Part shown: piece by piece, positions 42,545 to 51,566 of the stretch
Layout: each line of letters starts with the position of its first letter
How positions within the stretch are numbered: the first letter of the stretch is position 1
Assembly: GCA_964629885.1 (NCBI GenBank)
Contig: CAZVRJ010000007.1
Span: forward strand, 17,501 to 81,500
Source: CAYWCV01 sp964629885
GTDB taxonomy: Bacteria; Bacteroidota; Rhodothermia; Balneolales; CAYWCV01
Reading direction: 5' to 3'
Length of the DNA stretch: 64,000 nt
Made by a program: the position numbers and the translations under genes
Notes under the pieces: generated by a model
Told to the model about the DNA's origin: nothing
Database searches by the model: none
Seen by the model: the letters and a program-made list of their open reading frames with translations, nothing else

Positions 42545-43464
42545 TGAAGGGCAGGGTAATTCAATCGACCGGGAAATGGTACACTGTGAAAATTGACAGT
42601 GGAGATGAGATTCTGTCCAGCTTACCCGGCAAGTTCAGACTAAAAGAGTATGATCGCACCAACCCTATCGCCGTCGGCGATTGGGTTGATGTCGATTTGC
42701 TGGATGACGGCTATGGACGCATCAGCGACATCCATGAAAGAACCAATGCGGTATTACGCGAAGCCACTCACGGGAGAAGAGGCTCACAAATGATTGCCGC
42801 CAACGTGGATTTAGCAATCGTGGTTCAATCGTTAGTGCAACCTGAATTCAAGCCTGGTTTTACCGACCGGTTTCTGGTCACTTGTGAGGCGTACGGTATC
42901 ACGCCCTTGATCATTATCAACAAAGTTGATTTGGCCGGCATGAATGCGATGTCATATCTCGACGACACCATGTCGCTTTACCAGTCTATTGGGTACGACA
43001 TACTGCCTTGCAGTGTACATGACAAAGATCTCATTGAAGCCGTCCGTGAAAAAATTGCCGGCAATACCTGTGTTTTTATAGGTCCATCAGGCGTAGGAAA
43101 AAGCAGCATCCTCAATGTAATTGATCCAGAAGCAGGTCAATCTATCAAAGAAATATCGGAATGGTCGAAGAAAGGCATGCATACAACTACCTACGCTCGC
43201 CTAGTACCTTTGAACTGCGGTGGGTCCATTGTCGATACACCTGGAATTCGAGAATTCGGCCTTTTCGAGATCAAACCCGATGAAATTGGCCAATGTTTCC
43301 CTGAATTTGAACCATTTCGGGACGAGTGCAGGTTTCATAACTGCCTGCACTTAGATGAGCCCGGCTGCAAGGTAACCGATGCCTACGATAATGGGATAAT
43401 ATCATCATCGAGGTACCGTTCGTATATTAATATTGTTGACAGCTTGCGGAACCCTACACGCTGA
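42544..43464 (+). CDS. rsgA: Ribosome small subunit-dependent GTPase RsgA
   Basis: RsgA (YjeQ) is a circularly permuted GTPase that checks the 30S subunit late in assembly. The N-terminal OB fold is followed by G-domain motifs in permuted order: NKVD (about 125), Walker A GPSGVGKSS (about 180-188) and DTPGIREFG. The C-terminal zinc knuckle is RDECRFHNCLHLDEPGCKV. At 306 residues it is usual. It shares one base with lon, so co-expression is likely. Confidence 0.95.
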   Translation: MKGRVIQSTGKWYTVKIDSGDEILSSLPGKFRLKEYDRTNPIAVGDWVDVDLLDDGYGRISDIHERTNAVLREATHGRRGSQMIAANVDLAIVVQSLVQPEFKPGFTDRFLVTCEAYGITPLIIINKVDLAGMNAMSYLDDTMSLYQSIGYDILPCSVHDKDLIEAVREKIAGNTCVFIGPSGVGKSSILNVIDPEAGQSIKEISEWSKKGMHTTTYARLVPLNCGGSIVDTPGIREFGLFEIKPDEIGQCFPEFEPFRDECRFHNCLHLDEPGCKVTDAYDNGIISSSRYRSYINIVDSLRNPTR

Positions 43465-43566
43465 TTTGTTGTACATTGTTAAAAGGGCGTATTTTTTTCA
43501 AATTCGCTGCATTATCGTCGATTTTTGTTGATTTTCTTCGCGAAAAGCTGTAAACATACTCATGAA

Positions 43567-45555
43567 ATGTCCATCTCAGCTCCTAGCATGGTTCGAGCAG
43601 TTTTAATAGTGATTTCGTTGGCAATATTGGGAGCGATCCCAACTTATGCCTCTGACCCTACGGTTGATCCTACCCGCTATTATGAGCTGGGTAAAGAAAA
43701 GCACACAGCCGGCGATTGGCAGGAAGCGCTGCGAATATGGATGACGGCAATCACCGACTCCAACTTTGTGGATCCAGATCCCCGGTTGGGAATCAGCTTT
43801 ATCGAGCTCATCACGGAGAAAGAGCTTAAGAATATGTATAAGTCTGCCTCATTGCTGTATCTATGGGGTATGACTGCAGACGAGATCAAACCGTTTGCTA
43901 CCGAATTGGAGCAGGAAGTTGAGCGCATAAAGCCACTTTTGACTGAAGATCGATATAGTGATTGGCGCAACAAACTGCGTGCTGAAGACACTTCACTATA
44001 TGCCGATATTCGCGCTTTTTGGCTATCGGTTGACCCGACCCCGATGCAGCAGCCTAATGAGCGTCTTTTAGAGCATTGGGAACGAATAGCATACGCCCGC
44101 AAAAACTTTACGAAGAACTTCAGCTCGGCCTATGGCACCGACGACCGCGGATTGATTTACATCAGGTATGGCAAACCCGACAGGCAGCATGGTGGATTCC
44201 TCATGCCCGAAGACACTGAAGTTCGTAGCAAGTTGGTCGAGCTAAATGCGAGGACCCCAGAAATCAGGCAGCAGGGCCTTGAAACCATATTCGCGCAGCA
44301 ACAGCAGAACGCCATGCGTGCCATGTTTCAACCTTCTGAATACGAGGTGTGGATTTACAATTTAATCGATCGAAAAGGCACAGGCACGTTCATTTTCGGA
44401 ACTCCGGGCGATGGTGGCCGATTTGGACTTCGTAGAAGTATGGACGAATTCATTCCACGAAACGCCTTCAGAACTCCGATTCAAAGCCCTGGAAGTGACA
44501 ATTACAATCAGATGGTTGCCGGAAACCTCATCGAGCTAGGTATCTATCGCGATTTGGCCGCCGTGGATCCCTATTTCGCATCGACTTTCGTCGATTTGGA
44601 GCGTACATGGAGTCAGTACACGTCGGGTGCAGTGAGCGCTGAATCGTACAAGAACATTTCTATGAATACGACTGCTGCCAACCGCCTCAGAGATAATCAG
44701 AGCCTTTTGAACCAGTCGCGCAGTGATTTCGAGAAGAAGTACGCACCACTCGATAATGCAATCAACATTTACCGCGTGCTCAACAACAATGAACCGGCTT
44801 ACATCATCGTAAACAAAACGGACCCAAGCCTGGCGACGGCTGTCGATGCCCGCCAAATGAACAACTCCGAAACATCGAGAAGCTATGCTTTAAGGGATGC
44901 CATCGCCGTTTTCGACGAAAACTGGAAGGTATTGAGCTACATTGAGGAAAACCCAACGCTACGATTGGAGTCTAGCACTATGGTCGTTCATGCCGATAAC
45001 TCTACGTTCCTTGTGCCCGACAATATCAATACCGTGAAGAACATCCGATTCAGCAGCGAATTGTATCGACTCGGGACTCAACAAATGTTTAGATCTGACG
45101 AAAATGCAGTAGTTATCGGAGCGTCCAACATCGAGTTGAGCCTACCTACACCTCTAAAGCCTAGCACGTTTGAAGTGAGCGACATCATGCTGGTCGATCC
45201 GATCATTGAGTCGCCAGGAACTAGAACCGAGTACAAAATTCTTCCTGGAAATAGCATCCGCCCCCGAGGTTCGCTTGGGATGTATTTCGAAGTCTACAAT
45301 GTACCTGAAAACCTAGAGGGCTACCGCGATTACACCGTGCGCTACACGATTACCGAGCCATCAAGAATTCGGCGAAATGGCAGACAGCGCGTTCAAATTT
45401 CGGCAAGTTTCCGTAGTGATGGCCAAATAGGCAGTGAAATGCTTGAAATTGACACATCAAAACTCAAGTCTGGATCATACACCTGCCGTCTCGATTTCGA
45501 AGCATCAAATGGTGAAAAAATCGTTCGTGAATTTAATTTCACCGTTGCGAACTGA
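43567..45555 (+). CDS. GWxTD-domain exported protein
   Basis: The frame is open from a TTG at 43525, but I use the ATG at 43567 (MSISAPSMVRAVLIV), and the ATG at 43588 is equally possible. A signal peptide (core about 10-23, cleavage near TYA) is followed by a TPR-like helical part with ALRIW and a GWxTD domain around FWLSVDPTPMQQPNERLLEH and YGTDDRGLIYIRYGKPD. In this copy the Trp of GWxTD is replaced, the sequence reading SAYGTDD. C-terminal strands with YEVWIYNL resemble other members. GWxTD proteins are found in Bacteroidota-Chlorobiota genomes and have no firm function. The tail overlaps the convergent aminotransferase gene by 17 bases. Confidence 0.82.
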   Translation: MSISAPSMVRAVLIVISLAILGAIPTYASDPTVDPTRYYELGKEKHTAGDWQEALRIWMTAITDSNFVDPDPRLGISFIELITEKELKNMYKSASLLYLWGMTADEIKPFATELEQEVERIKPLLTEDRYSDWRNKLRAEDTSLYADIRAFWLSVDPTPMQQPNERLLEHWERIAYARKNFTKNFSSAYGTDDRGLIYIRYGKPDRQHGGFLMPEDTEVRSKLVELNARTPEIRQQGLETIFAQQQQNAMRAMFQPSEYEVWIYNLIDRKGTGTFIFGTPGDGGRFGLRRSMDEFIPRNAFRTPIQSPGSDNYNQMVAGNLIELGIYRDLAAVDPYFASTFVDLERTWSQYTSGAVSAESYKNISMNTTAANRLRDNQSLLNQSRSDFEKKYAPLDNAINIYRVLNNNEPAYIIVNKTDPSLATAVDARQMNNSETSRSYALRDAIAVFDENWKVLSYIEENPTLRLESSTMVVHADNSTFLVPDNINTVKNIRFSSELYRLGTQQMFRSDENAVVIGASNIELSLPTPLKPSTFEVSDIMLVDPIIESPGTRTEYKILPGNSIRPRGSLGMYFEVYNVPENLEGYRDYTVRYTITEPSRIRRNGRQRVQISASFRSDGQIGSEMLEIDTSKLKSGSYTCRLDFEASNGEKIVREFNFTVAN

Positions 45556-46870
45556 CAAACTCTGCTGCCTCCCCAATCAAGCCAACTGCCTGAATAAGCC
45601 TTTCGATAGGTTCGAAACCGTACGAAAACCGCATGGAGCGGCTTCCGTGGTCGCCTAGCGAACCCCCCGGACTCACACAATATTGACCCGGAATGTAGGC
45701 GACACGAGGCTTTAATGAATCCTTGTCGCCATCGACCATCAGATCACCTGTTGTTCGGCTAAGAAAGCGATAAAAATCGCTGCGATCGTCTGTGGTCACA
45801 TTCTTGAACGTGATGTAAAAGTAGAAGCCCGCTTGTCCCCCTCGAACTTCTTCTACGAAATCACCCAGCCTCTCGTCGATAGCTTTTCGTACCTCAGTGG
45901 CTCTCACTTTGTAGCCTTCTAAAACACGTTTCTTTTGTGCAGGCAGAAAGTCGTTCAACAGCACCGCAGCTATCTGCTGATTGATGACCGATGCGCTGAA
46001 ACCAGCGTCACTATTGCGCTCCTGCAAGGCCGACATCAGCTCGCCCTTCGGACCAATAATGTAACCAATTCGTAGCGCGGGCGCCAAGATTTTCGAGAGC
46101 GTGCCGATTTCGTAAACTAGCCTGTTACGATCGTGTCTGAATGCCGATTCTTGAGGCTCGACAGCAGAATCATGAATCAAGCCTGAATAAGCCTGATCAA
46201 ATATCAGTGGGATGTGCCGACCGGTTCTCTCCACGAACTGATTCACAATTTCCACGATTCGGTGACGTCGCTCATTTGTAAGTACTGTGCTCGTCGGATT
46301 ACTGATACTCACCACATAGACGAACCTCAAGTCTTCGAGGTCGGTTAAACCGCGCGATAGTGCCTCCTCAAGTCGTTCAGGAACCATTCCATGAGCATCT
46401 TCCGGCAAGGCCAATATCCGAAACCCCTTCCTTTCTAGGAAATAGCTGTAAATGTAGTAAACGGGGTCCGACATGATCACCAAGCCGGGCTCCAAAATCT
46501 GGGCAAGTCCTTCCAATAAGCTGGTAGCACCATTGGTGCCAACCAGTATCTCTTTTGCTCGAATGGTTGCAACATCTGCAGACTCAGCCTCCGATGCAAG
46601 CATGCTCATGATGGCCGTCCTAAGTTGTTGCGAACCAGCAGGATCGCCATAGTTCAGGCTAGACCGATACGTGTTGGGCGAATCTACCACAATCTGTGTT
46701 GCCTCGACTAATGCTTTATAAGGCAACGTGTCTTCGTTCACATAGCCTACCCCGACATTTATATCGACATTCGGCCGAAAATCGCGCGCAAAAGATGCCA
46801 TCAGACGACTTACTGGTGCTATATCGAGGAGGTTGGAACCGTATGAGGAGAATGATTTTGACGTCGTCAT
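45539..46870 (-). CDS. PLP-dependent class I/II aminotransferase
   Basis: This 443-residue fold type I enzyme has the Schiff-base lysine Lys260 (TLSKILAP), Asp225 (FDQAY, pyridine nitrogen) and Asn191 (SNPTS). RFSYG near the C-terminus carries the substrate-carboxylate Arg. It resembles the enzyme half of MocR-like regulators (aspartate-type aminotransferase subgroup), but there is no N-terminal helix-turn-helix. The donor and acceptor are unknown. A candidate promoter lies in the 45-base gap to the divergent PAP2 gene. Its 3' end overlaps the GWxTD gene. Confidence 0.85.
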   Translation of the reverse strand: MTTSKSFSSYGSNLLDIAPVSRLMASFARDFRPNVDINVGVGYVNEDTLPYKALVEATQIVVDSPNTYRSSLNYGDPAGSQQLRTAIMSMLASEAESADVATIRAKEILVGTNGATSLLEGLAQILEPGLVIMSDPVYYIYSYFLERKGFRILALPEDAHGMVPERLEEALSRGLTDLEDLRFVYVVSISNPTSTVLTNERRHRIVEIVNQFVERTGRHIPLIFDQAYSGLIHDSAVEPQESAFRHDRNRLVYEIGTLSKILAPALRIGYIIGPKGELMSALQERNSDAGFSASVINQQIAAVLLNDFLPAQKKRVLEGYKVRATEVRKAIDERLGDFVEEVRGGQAGFYFYITFKNVTTDDRSDFYRFLSRTTGDLMVDGDKDSLKPRVAYIPGQYCVSPGGSLGDHGSRSMRFSYGFEPIERLIQAVGLIGEAAEFVSSQR

Positions 46871-46898
46871 CTGGGTAGAATTCTGTTTGATAAGCCCA

Positions 46899-46927
46899 AA
46901 TATACCGCAATTGATGTGTATCTTCAG
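46899..46927 (-). promoter_or_regulatory. Candidate promoter of the aminotransferase gene
   Basis: Read leftward, CTGAAG (46922-46927), a 17-base spacer and TATATT (46899-46904) precede the ATG at 46870, giving a short leader. The -10 box also fits TATATTTG, the Bacteroidota -7 element TAnnTTTG. The -35 half lies inside the start of the divergent PAP2 gene. Confidence 0.4.
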
Positions 46928-47863
46928 CCTGTGTCAGATCAAAGCAAACAGATCAGCGAAAAGAGTACCCCTGCCAAGCATCTTATCATCTTGGTGGCTT
47001 GGATGCTATGTGTACCATTGATGGGATGGGCACAATATGTCGATAGCATCGAGGTACGTAAACCCACACATCAGAAATTAAAAGGGTTCTACGAAATCCC
47101 CGCCAGAGACATCAGACACTTGGCGAACGAAACAGCAAGCTTCTCGATGAAAGAGTGGAAAGGTCTCTACATCGCCAGCACAAATACACTCCAACTGATG
47201 TTGTTCTTCGACAAACCCATCGATCAATGGATAAAGAAACGCCCACGATCGGTTGCAGGTGTGGTTTGGCGCGACATAGCCCGTGTTGGTCACACCTACG
47301 ACGACCTAACACCCGATGTATTTCTTGTGCTATTGGCTGGATCTTTTGCCGGGGTTGGACTCATAACCGACGACTCCTACGCCCTCCGCACCGCCGGCAT
47401 GATGATTGAGACATCGCTGATCACCACTTTGGCAACTTCGTTCACCAAACACACCTTCGGCAGGCACCGCCCTTACGTTACCGACAACCCGCTCATTTTC
47501 GATCCCTTCACATTCAACGAAATTCGGGCATACGTCGACATCCCCCGAGCTAAAGATCCTCGAAACTCGTTTCCTAGCGGGCACACGTCTGGCATCTTTG
47601 CCATCATGACCGTGTTGGCCAACCGTTACGACTATTGGTATGTGAAAGTACCGGCTTATACCTATGCTGTGAGCGTTGGCATCAACCGAATGAACAACCC
47701 AAGCCATTGGGCTTCGGATGTCGCCTTTGGAGCACTTATTGGCTTCTATATAGGACAAAAAATCAGCGACAGCGAACGGCTTGCCAAATTCGAAAAAAAA
47801 GCCGGAGTGTCGATCACCCCGGCTTTCAATGAAGTCGGACCGGCACTCAGATTCAATTTCTGA
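46916..47863 (+). CDS. PAP2-family phosphatase, membrane-associated
   Basis: This 315-residue phosphatase of the type-2 phosphatidate phosphatase family, related to undecaprenyl-diphosphate phosphatases and lipid A phosphatases, has the three active-site motifs: K-x6-RP in KHTFGRHRPY, SGH in FPSGHTSG, and R-x5-H-x3-D in NRMNNPSHWASDV. The start is GTG at 46916; there is no better ATG upstream. Residues about 22-39 look like a signal peptide or anchor, with WAQ as cleavage. Membrane helices flank the motifs. Role (recycling of undecaprenyl diphosphate or phospholipid) is inferred. Its stop directly abuts the convergent DUF3467 gene. Confidence 0.85.
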   Translation: MYLQPVSDQSKQISEKSTPAKHLIILVAWMLCVPLMGWAQYVDSIEVRKPTHQKLKGFYEIPARDIRHLANETASFSMKEWKGLYIASTNTLQLMLFFDKPIDQWIKKRPRSVAGVVWRDIARVGHTYDDLTPDVFLVLLAGSFAGVGLITDDSYALRTAGMMIETSLITTLATSFTKHTFGRHRPYVTDNPLIFDPFTFNEIRAYVDIPRAKDPRNSFPSGHTSGIFAIMTVLANRYDYWYVKVPAYTYAVSVGINRMNNPSHWASDVAFGALIGFYIGQKISDSERLAKFEKKAGVSITPAFNEVGPALRFNF

Positions 47864-48178
47864 TTATGCTTGCGGCATCGGACCACGGTAAGTGAGTGGA
47901 ATGTCGTTCTTACTGTCTACTTCGATCACACCGAACTGGGCTTCATACTTGCGGATATTATCCTTCAGCGCATTCGAAAGCCTTTTGGCATGGTCGGGTG
48001 TCATTACGATGCGTTTCATCACTTTTGCCTTCGGCAAGCCTGGCATCATAGCGATAAAATCTAATATGAACTCTGATCCGGAGTGGGTTATCATCACCAA
48101 ATTGGAGTAAGAACCCATTGCCTCTGCTTCGCTGAGCTCAATTTCAATCGTCTGTTGGGGGTTTTGCGGTTCGTTCAT
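47864..48178 (-). CDS. DUF3467-family protein
   Basis: This 104-residue acidic protein is of the DUF3467 family, conserved in FCB-group and archaeal genomes without a known function. It has a short N-terminal tail, a beta-strand region SNLVMITHSGSEFILDF and PDHAKRLSNALKDNI, typical of the family. It lies 12 bases downstream of the cystathionine beta-synthase gene in the same direction and ends where the PAP2 gene ends. A chaperone- or translation-like role is sometimes guessed, but nothing here supports it. Confidence 0.85.
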   Translation of the reverse strand: MNEPQNPQQTIEIELSEAEAMGSYSNLVMITHSGSEFILDFIAMMPGLPKAKVMKRIVMTPDHAKRLSNALKDNIRKYEAQFGVIEVDSKNDIPLTYRGPMPQA

Positions 48179-48190
48179 TTTAAAAACGTT

Positions 48191-49585
48191 TTATTTGGAT
48201 GTTTCATCTCGGTATGTGAGCGAGTAGATTAAGTCGCTCTTTGTCAATATATCGTATCGTCCGTCGGTTTGTTGCACCAGAACGGCAGGAGTTTGGTCTT
48301 TGAACAACTTGGATATTTGATCCAACTTAAGGTCGACCGTTACGACTGGGAACGGCGCATCCATGATTTCTGCCACTGGATGCTCGCGCATCTGAGGATT
48401 CTCCATCAAGCGCGCCAATATTCTGCTGTCGGTGAGACTTCCTGCAATTATGCCGTCTTTCACTACCGGCACCTGCGAAATGTCGTTCTCACCCATTATC
48501 GTGATGGCGTAATTCAGCGTGTCGGAGTGCTCGACCGTTACCAGACTGCTTCTTCGGCCTGATTTGCCAAAAAGAATATCTTTTGCTCTGAGATTGCTCG
48601 ACTCATCGAGAAACCCGTTGTTCTGCATCCAGTCGTCGTTGTAGATCTTAGACACATAACGTGTTCCACTGTCGGGGAGGATGATCACCATAACCTCGTT
48701 TTCACCCAGACCATTTATCCGTGCCCATTCTAAGCCACCCCAAACGGCAGAACCACAGGATCCACCCACAAACAGACCCTCTCTGCGAGCCAAGGTCCTT
48801 GTTGTCAGAAAAGCCTCTTTGTCGGGGCACTGAATGACGGCGTCAACCACGGAGAAATCCATGTTCATCGGTAGGATGTCCTCTCCAATGCCCTCAGTCA
48901 AATAGGGCGCTATCACACTTTTATCGAACTCACCGGTCTCAAAGTACTTTTTGTAAATGGATCCAAATGTATCCACGCCAATCACTTTGATGTTTGGATT
49001 TTGCTCCTTGAGATATGTTGCCGTGCCCGATATCGTGCCGCCCGTGCCCATTCCTGCAACGAAATGGGTTACCTTGCCATTGGTCTGATCCCAAATTTCA
49101 GGACCGGTAGATTCGTAGTGGGCAGCAGAGTTGCTGGGGTTGTCGTACTGATTTGGGTACCACGCATTGGGAATCTCCTTGCTCAAGCGCTTGGCAACCG
49201 AGTAATAGCTTCGTGGGTCGTCGGGTTCGACGTTCGTCGGACAAACCTTGACCTCGGCTCCCAAAGCACGCAGCAAGTTGATCTTCTCAGGACTCTGTTT
49301 ATCGGTGGTCGTAAAGATGCAATTGTACCCCTTTACCACTGCGGCCAAAGCGAGCCCCATCCCTGTGTTACCTGAGGTGCCTTCGATGATGGTGGAACCC
49401 GGTTTCAACAGACCAGCTTGCTCGGCGTCCTCAACCATTTTGAGGGCGATGCGGTCCTTTACACTATGGCCAGGGTTGAAATACTCAACCTTAACCAGTA
49501 CTGTCCCCTTAATGCCCTCCGCAAGATGGTTGAGCTTGATTAACGGGGTGTTTCCGATCGTTTCTAGAATTGAATTGTACCACAT
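48191..49585 (-). CDS. Cystathionine beta-synthase / cysteine synthase with CBS domains
   Basis: This PLP enzyme of the cysteine-synthase fold has catalytic Lys43 in HSVKDRIA, PLP-phosphate loop GTSGNTGMG near 71-79, and GMGTGGTISGT. The 464-residue length includes two C-terminal CBS domains (about 340-460), as in eukaryotic and bacterial cystathionine beta-synthases; cysteine synthases (CysK) are about 310 residues. The likely reaction is condensation of serine (or O-acetylserine) with homocysteine or sulfide. The CBS pair probably senses adenosyl compounds. DUF3467 follows 12 bases later. Confidence 0.88.
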   Translation of the reverse strand: MWYNSILETIGNTPLIKLNHLAEGIKGTVLVKVEYFNPGHSVKDRIALKMVEDAEQAGLLKPGSTIIEGTSGNTGMGLALAAVVKGYNCIFTTTDKQSPEKINLLRALGAEVKVCPTNVEPDDPRSYYSVAKRLSKEIPNAWYPNQYDNPSNSAAHYESTGPEIWDQTNGKVTHFVAGMGTGGTISGTATYLKEQNPNIKVIGVDTFGSIYKKYFETGEFDKSVIAPYLTEGIGEDILPMNMDFSVVDAVIQCPDKEAFLTTRTLARREGLFVGGSCGSAVWGGLEWARINGLGENEVMVIILPDSGTRYVSKIYNDDWMQNNGFLDESSNLRAKDILFGKSGRRSSLVTVEHSDTLNYAITIMGENDISQVPVVKDGIIAGSLTDSRILARLMENPQMREHPVAEIMDAPFPVVTVDLKLDQISKLFKDQTPAVLVQQTDGRYDILTKSDLIYSLTYRDETSK

Positions 49586-49699
49586 AGGTCAAATTTTTTT
49601 CTGAATATAGGCATTCCTCGGGGGAGCTGCCCTTCTCAGTTCAATGAATATTCACAAGTTTGCCGTATCATAAGAAGATAACGCAAGAATACATCGACT

Positions 49700-49975
49700 A
49701 TGTTCATCAAATCAAATAAACCGAAAGATTATGCCTGCGGGTATAACGTGGAGCTGATGATACAGGCCGTACCACGGATAGAAACCCTCGAGGAGCGCAT
49801 AGCTTACGTGAACCGAATAGTCGGGCTCATCAAGCAAAGCCATGTGAATTGGGTTCAGACTAACGGCGACAGCCCACAGGCTTGGGAGCAATACTTTCAT
49901 CTGGCCGACTATAACCCACGCGAATACGGCATCGAAAATCCGTTCGAAGTTGGTCTGCCCGATCTTGCCAAGTAA
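49700..49975 (+). CDS. Small conserved-looking protein, possibly DUF4290-like
   Basis: A 91-residue protein with the N-terminal motif DYACGYNVELMIQAVPRIETLEERIAY. It resembles the start of DUF4290 proteins of Bacteroidota (pattern EYGRNIQ...IEDREER), but those are about 200 residues; this one stops after roughly half. Strong codon-like amino acid use and a good ATG suggest it is real. It lies alone between the cystathionine beta-synthase (divergent) and menF. A 10-pair hairpin follows (50006-50031). Function unknown. Confidence 0.65.
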   Translation: MFIKSNKPKDYACGYNVELMIQAVPRIETLEERIAYVNRIVGLIKQSHVNWVQTNGDSPQAWEQYFHLADYNPREYGIENPFEVGLPDLAK

Positions 49976-50005
49976 TCATTGTTTTTGAATAGTCGGCCGA
50001 CCTGC

Positions 50006-50031
50006 GTATTTTCAATTTTATTTGAAAATAC
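50006..50031. terminator. Perfect A/T-rich hairpin between the DUF4290-like gene and menF
   Basis: GTATTTTCAA and TTGAAAATAC form a perfect 10-base stem around a six-base loop (TTTTAT). It lies 30 bases after the small gene stop and about 62 bases before the menF start. It could be a terminator lacking a T tract, or an operator for the men operon. I cannot decide between these. Confidence 0.45.
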
Positions 50032-50093
50032 AGAATGATTGTGTGCCCGTGTGATGTTCTAATCATACGCCTTTTTTTACTGGTTACACCAAC

Positions 50094-51566
50094 ATGTCGC
50101 TTCCAAACAGTAGTATTGCAGATCAACTGACAGAGCATCTTGTCGATGTTATGTCTCGGCCAGCTTTTATCGAGGTAATCGAGCAGTCGCAGAATAATGC
50201 ACGTCTGTCGGGTATAGACCGCATTGTGACTGTTTCGCTTCATTTCGACAAGCTCGATCCGTTGGCTGTGCTCGAACGTCTGTCTGTTCTCGGGAAAATG
50301 CGTTACCATTGGGAGAAGCCCGACATGGATCTTGCCATTTCGGCAAGCGGCACAGTCGCCGAGATCAAAGGAGATGGCCCGAATCGTTTCAAGCAGATTT
50401 CGAGTCAAATTGAAGCCATCAAGAAGCGCCACGACTCATACTCGGGGCTCCCCCACAGTCTTGCGGGACTTCATTTCATGGGTGGATTCTCCTTTTTTGA
50501 CACAGAAACGAACGGCGACTGGAAGAATTTCGGCACAGCTCGTTTTGTAGTTCCCGAGTGGATGTTTGTGCGCGACGGTAATCTTGGCATGTTGACCATA
50601 GCCCAAAAGGTGTTTCATGATGGACACGTAGATGAACTTGCAGTCCGCATCCAAGAGCAGATACAAGCATTATCAGATGCTCTTGCTGTCTATCGTCATC
50701 CCGGTATTGATGAACATCACTATGATGACATCCTTCAGTTCAGCGTGACCGAAGGCGATGAAAACCGAGTGCATTGGGATTATATCGTGACCACTGCAAC
50801 CGAAAATATCCGAAAGGGTGTATACGACAAAATTGTGCTCGCACGCACGATCCACGCTGAGGCGTCGCGACCTATCTCCGACACGCGGATCGTTCACCAT
50901 TTGCGTCGAGAGTACCCAAACTGCTACTCGTTCCTACTCCAATTCCCCGACACGGCCAGTTTCGTCGGTTCCACACCCGAAAGGCTCGTATCCATCCAAA
51001 GCGGTTTCCTCAACACCGAAGGGCTTGCTGGAAGCATCCCGCGTGGACAATCGGCAACCGACGATGCCATTCTGGAGAAACGTCTGCTTCTGAGCGACAA
51101 GGACCAAGATGAGCACCGGTTTGTGGTTGATAACATCATGAGTCGCCTTCGTGAATTCACAAGCGAAATTCACTCTACACCGGCACCCGGTATTCGAAAA
51201 TTCACGAACGTGCAGCACCTCTACACACCCATAAGTGCGCGTCTGCCCGAAGGCACCGATCCTTTCGACGTTATCGACAGTTTGCATCCAACCCCCGCTG
51301 TGGGTGGCGCACCGCGTCAATCAGCCCTTCAGGGAATACCTGAACTTGAGGGATTTCGTCGCGGATGGTATGCGGGTCCAATCGGATGGGTGAACACCAA
51401 CGGCAGAGGTGAGTTTTCTGTGGCAATCCGTAGCGGACTCATCAACGAGGACCGTGCAACATTTTATGCAGGCTGCGGCATTGTTGAAGGCTCGGATCCT
51501 GATAATGAGTGGGCCGAGACTGAACTCAAGCTCATTCCTATGATGACGGCACTCCGTCATGCCTGA
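50094..51566 (+). CDS. menF: Isochorismate synthase
   Basis: MenF isomerises chorismate to isochorismate, the first committed step to menaquinone. The C-terminal chorismate-binding domain shows conserved segments: KIVLARTIHAEASRP, the catalytic Glu region GSTPERLVSI, and HLYTPISARLPEGTDPFDVIDSLHPTPAVGG. It is 490 residues long. Its stop overlaps the menD start by eight bases, and it starts a men operon menF-menD-menH-menB on the plus strand. Magnesium-dependent activity is inferred from the family. Confidence 0.93.
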   Translation: MSLPNSSIADQLTEHLVDVMSRPAFIEVIEQSQNNARLSGIDRIVTVSLHFDKLDPLAVLERLSVLGKMRYHWEKPDMDLAISASGTVAEIKGDGPNRFKQISSQIEAIKKRHDSYSGLPHSLAGLHFMGGFSFFDTETNGDWKNFGTARFVVPEWMFVRDGNLGMLTIAQKVFHDGHVDELAVRIQEQIQALSDALAVYRHPGIDEHHYDDILQFSVTEGDENRVHWDYIVTTATENIRKGVYDKIVLARTIHAEASRPISDTRIVHHLRREYPNCYSFLLQFPDTASFVGSTPERLVSIQSGFLNTEGLAGSIPRGQSATDDAILEKRLLLSDKDQDEHRFVVDNIMSRLREFTSEIHSTPAPGIRKFTNVQHLYTPISARLPEGTDPFDVIDSLHPTPAVGGAPRQSALQGIPELEGFRRGWYAGPIGWVNTNGRGEFSVAIRSGLINEDRATFYAGCGIVEGSDPDNEWAETELKLIPMMTALRHA

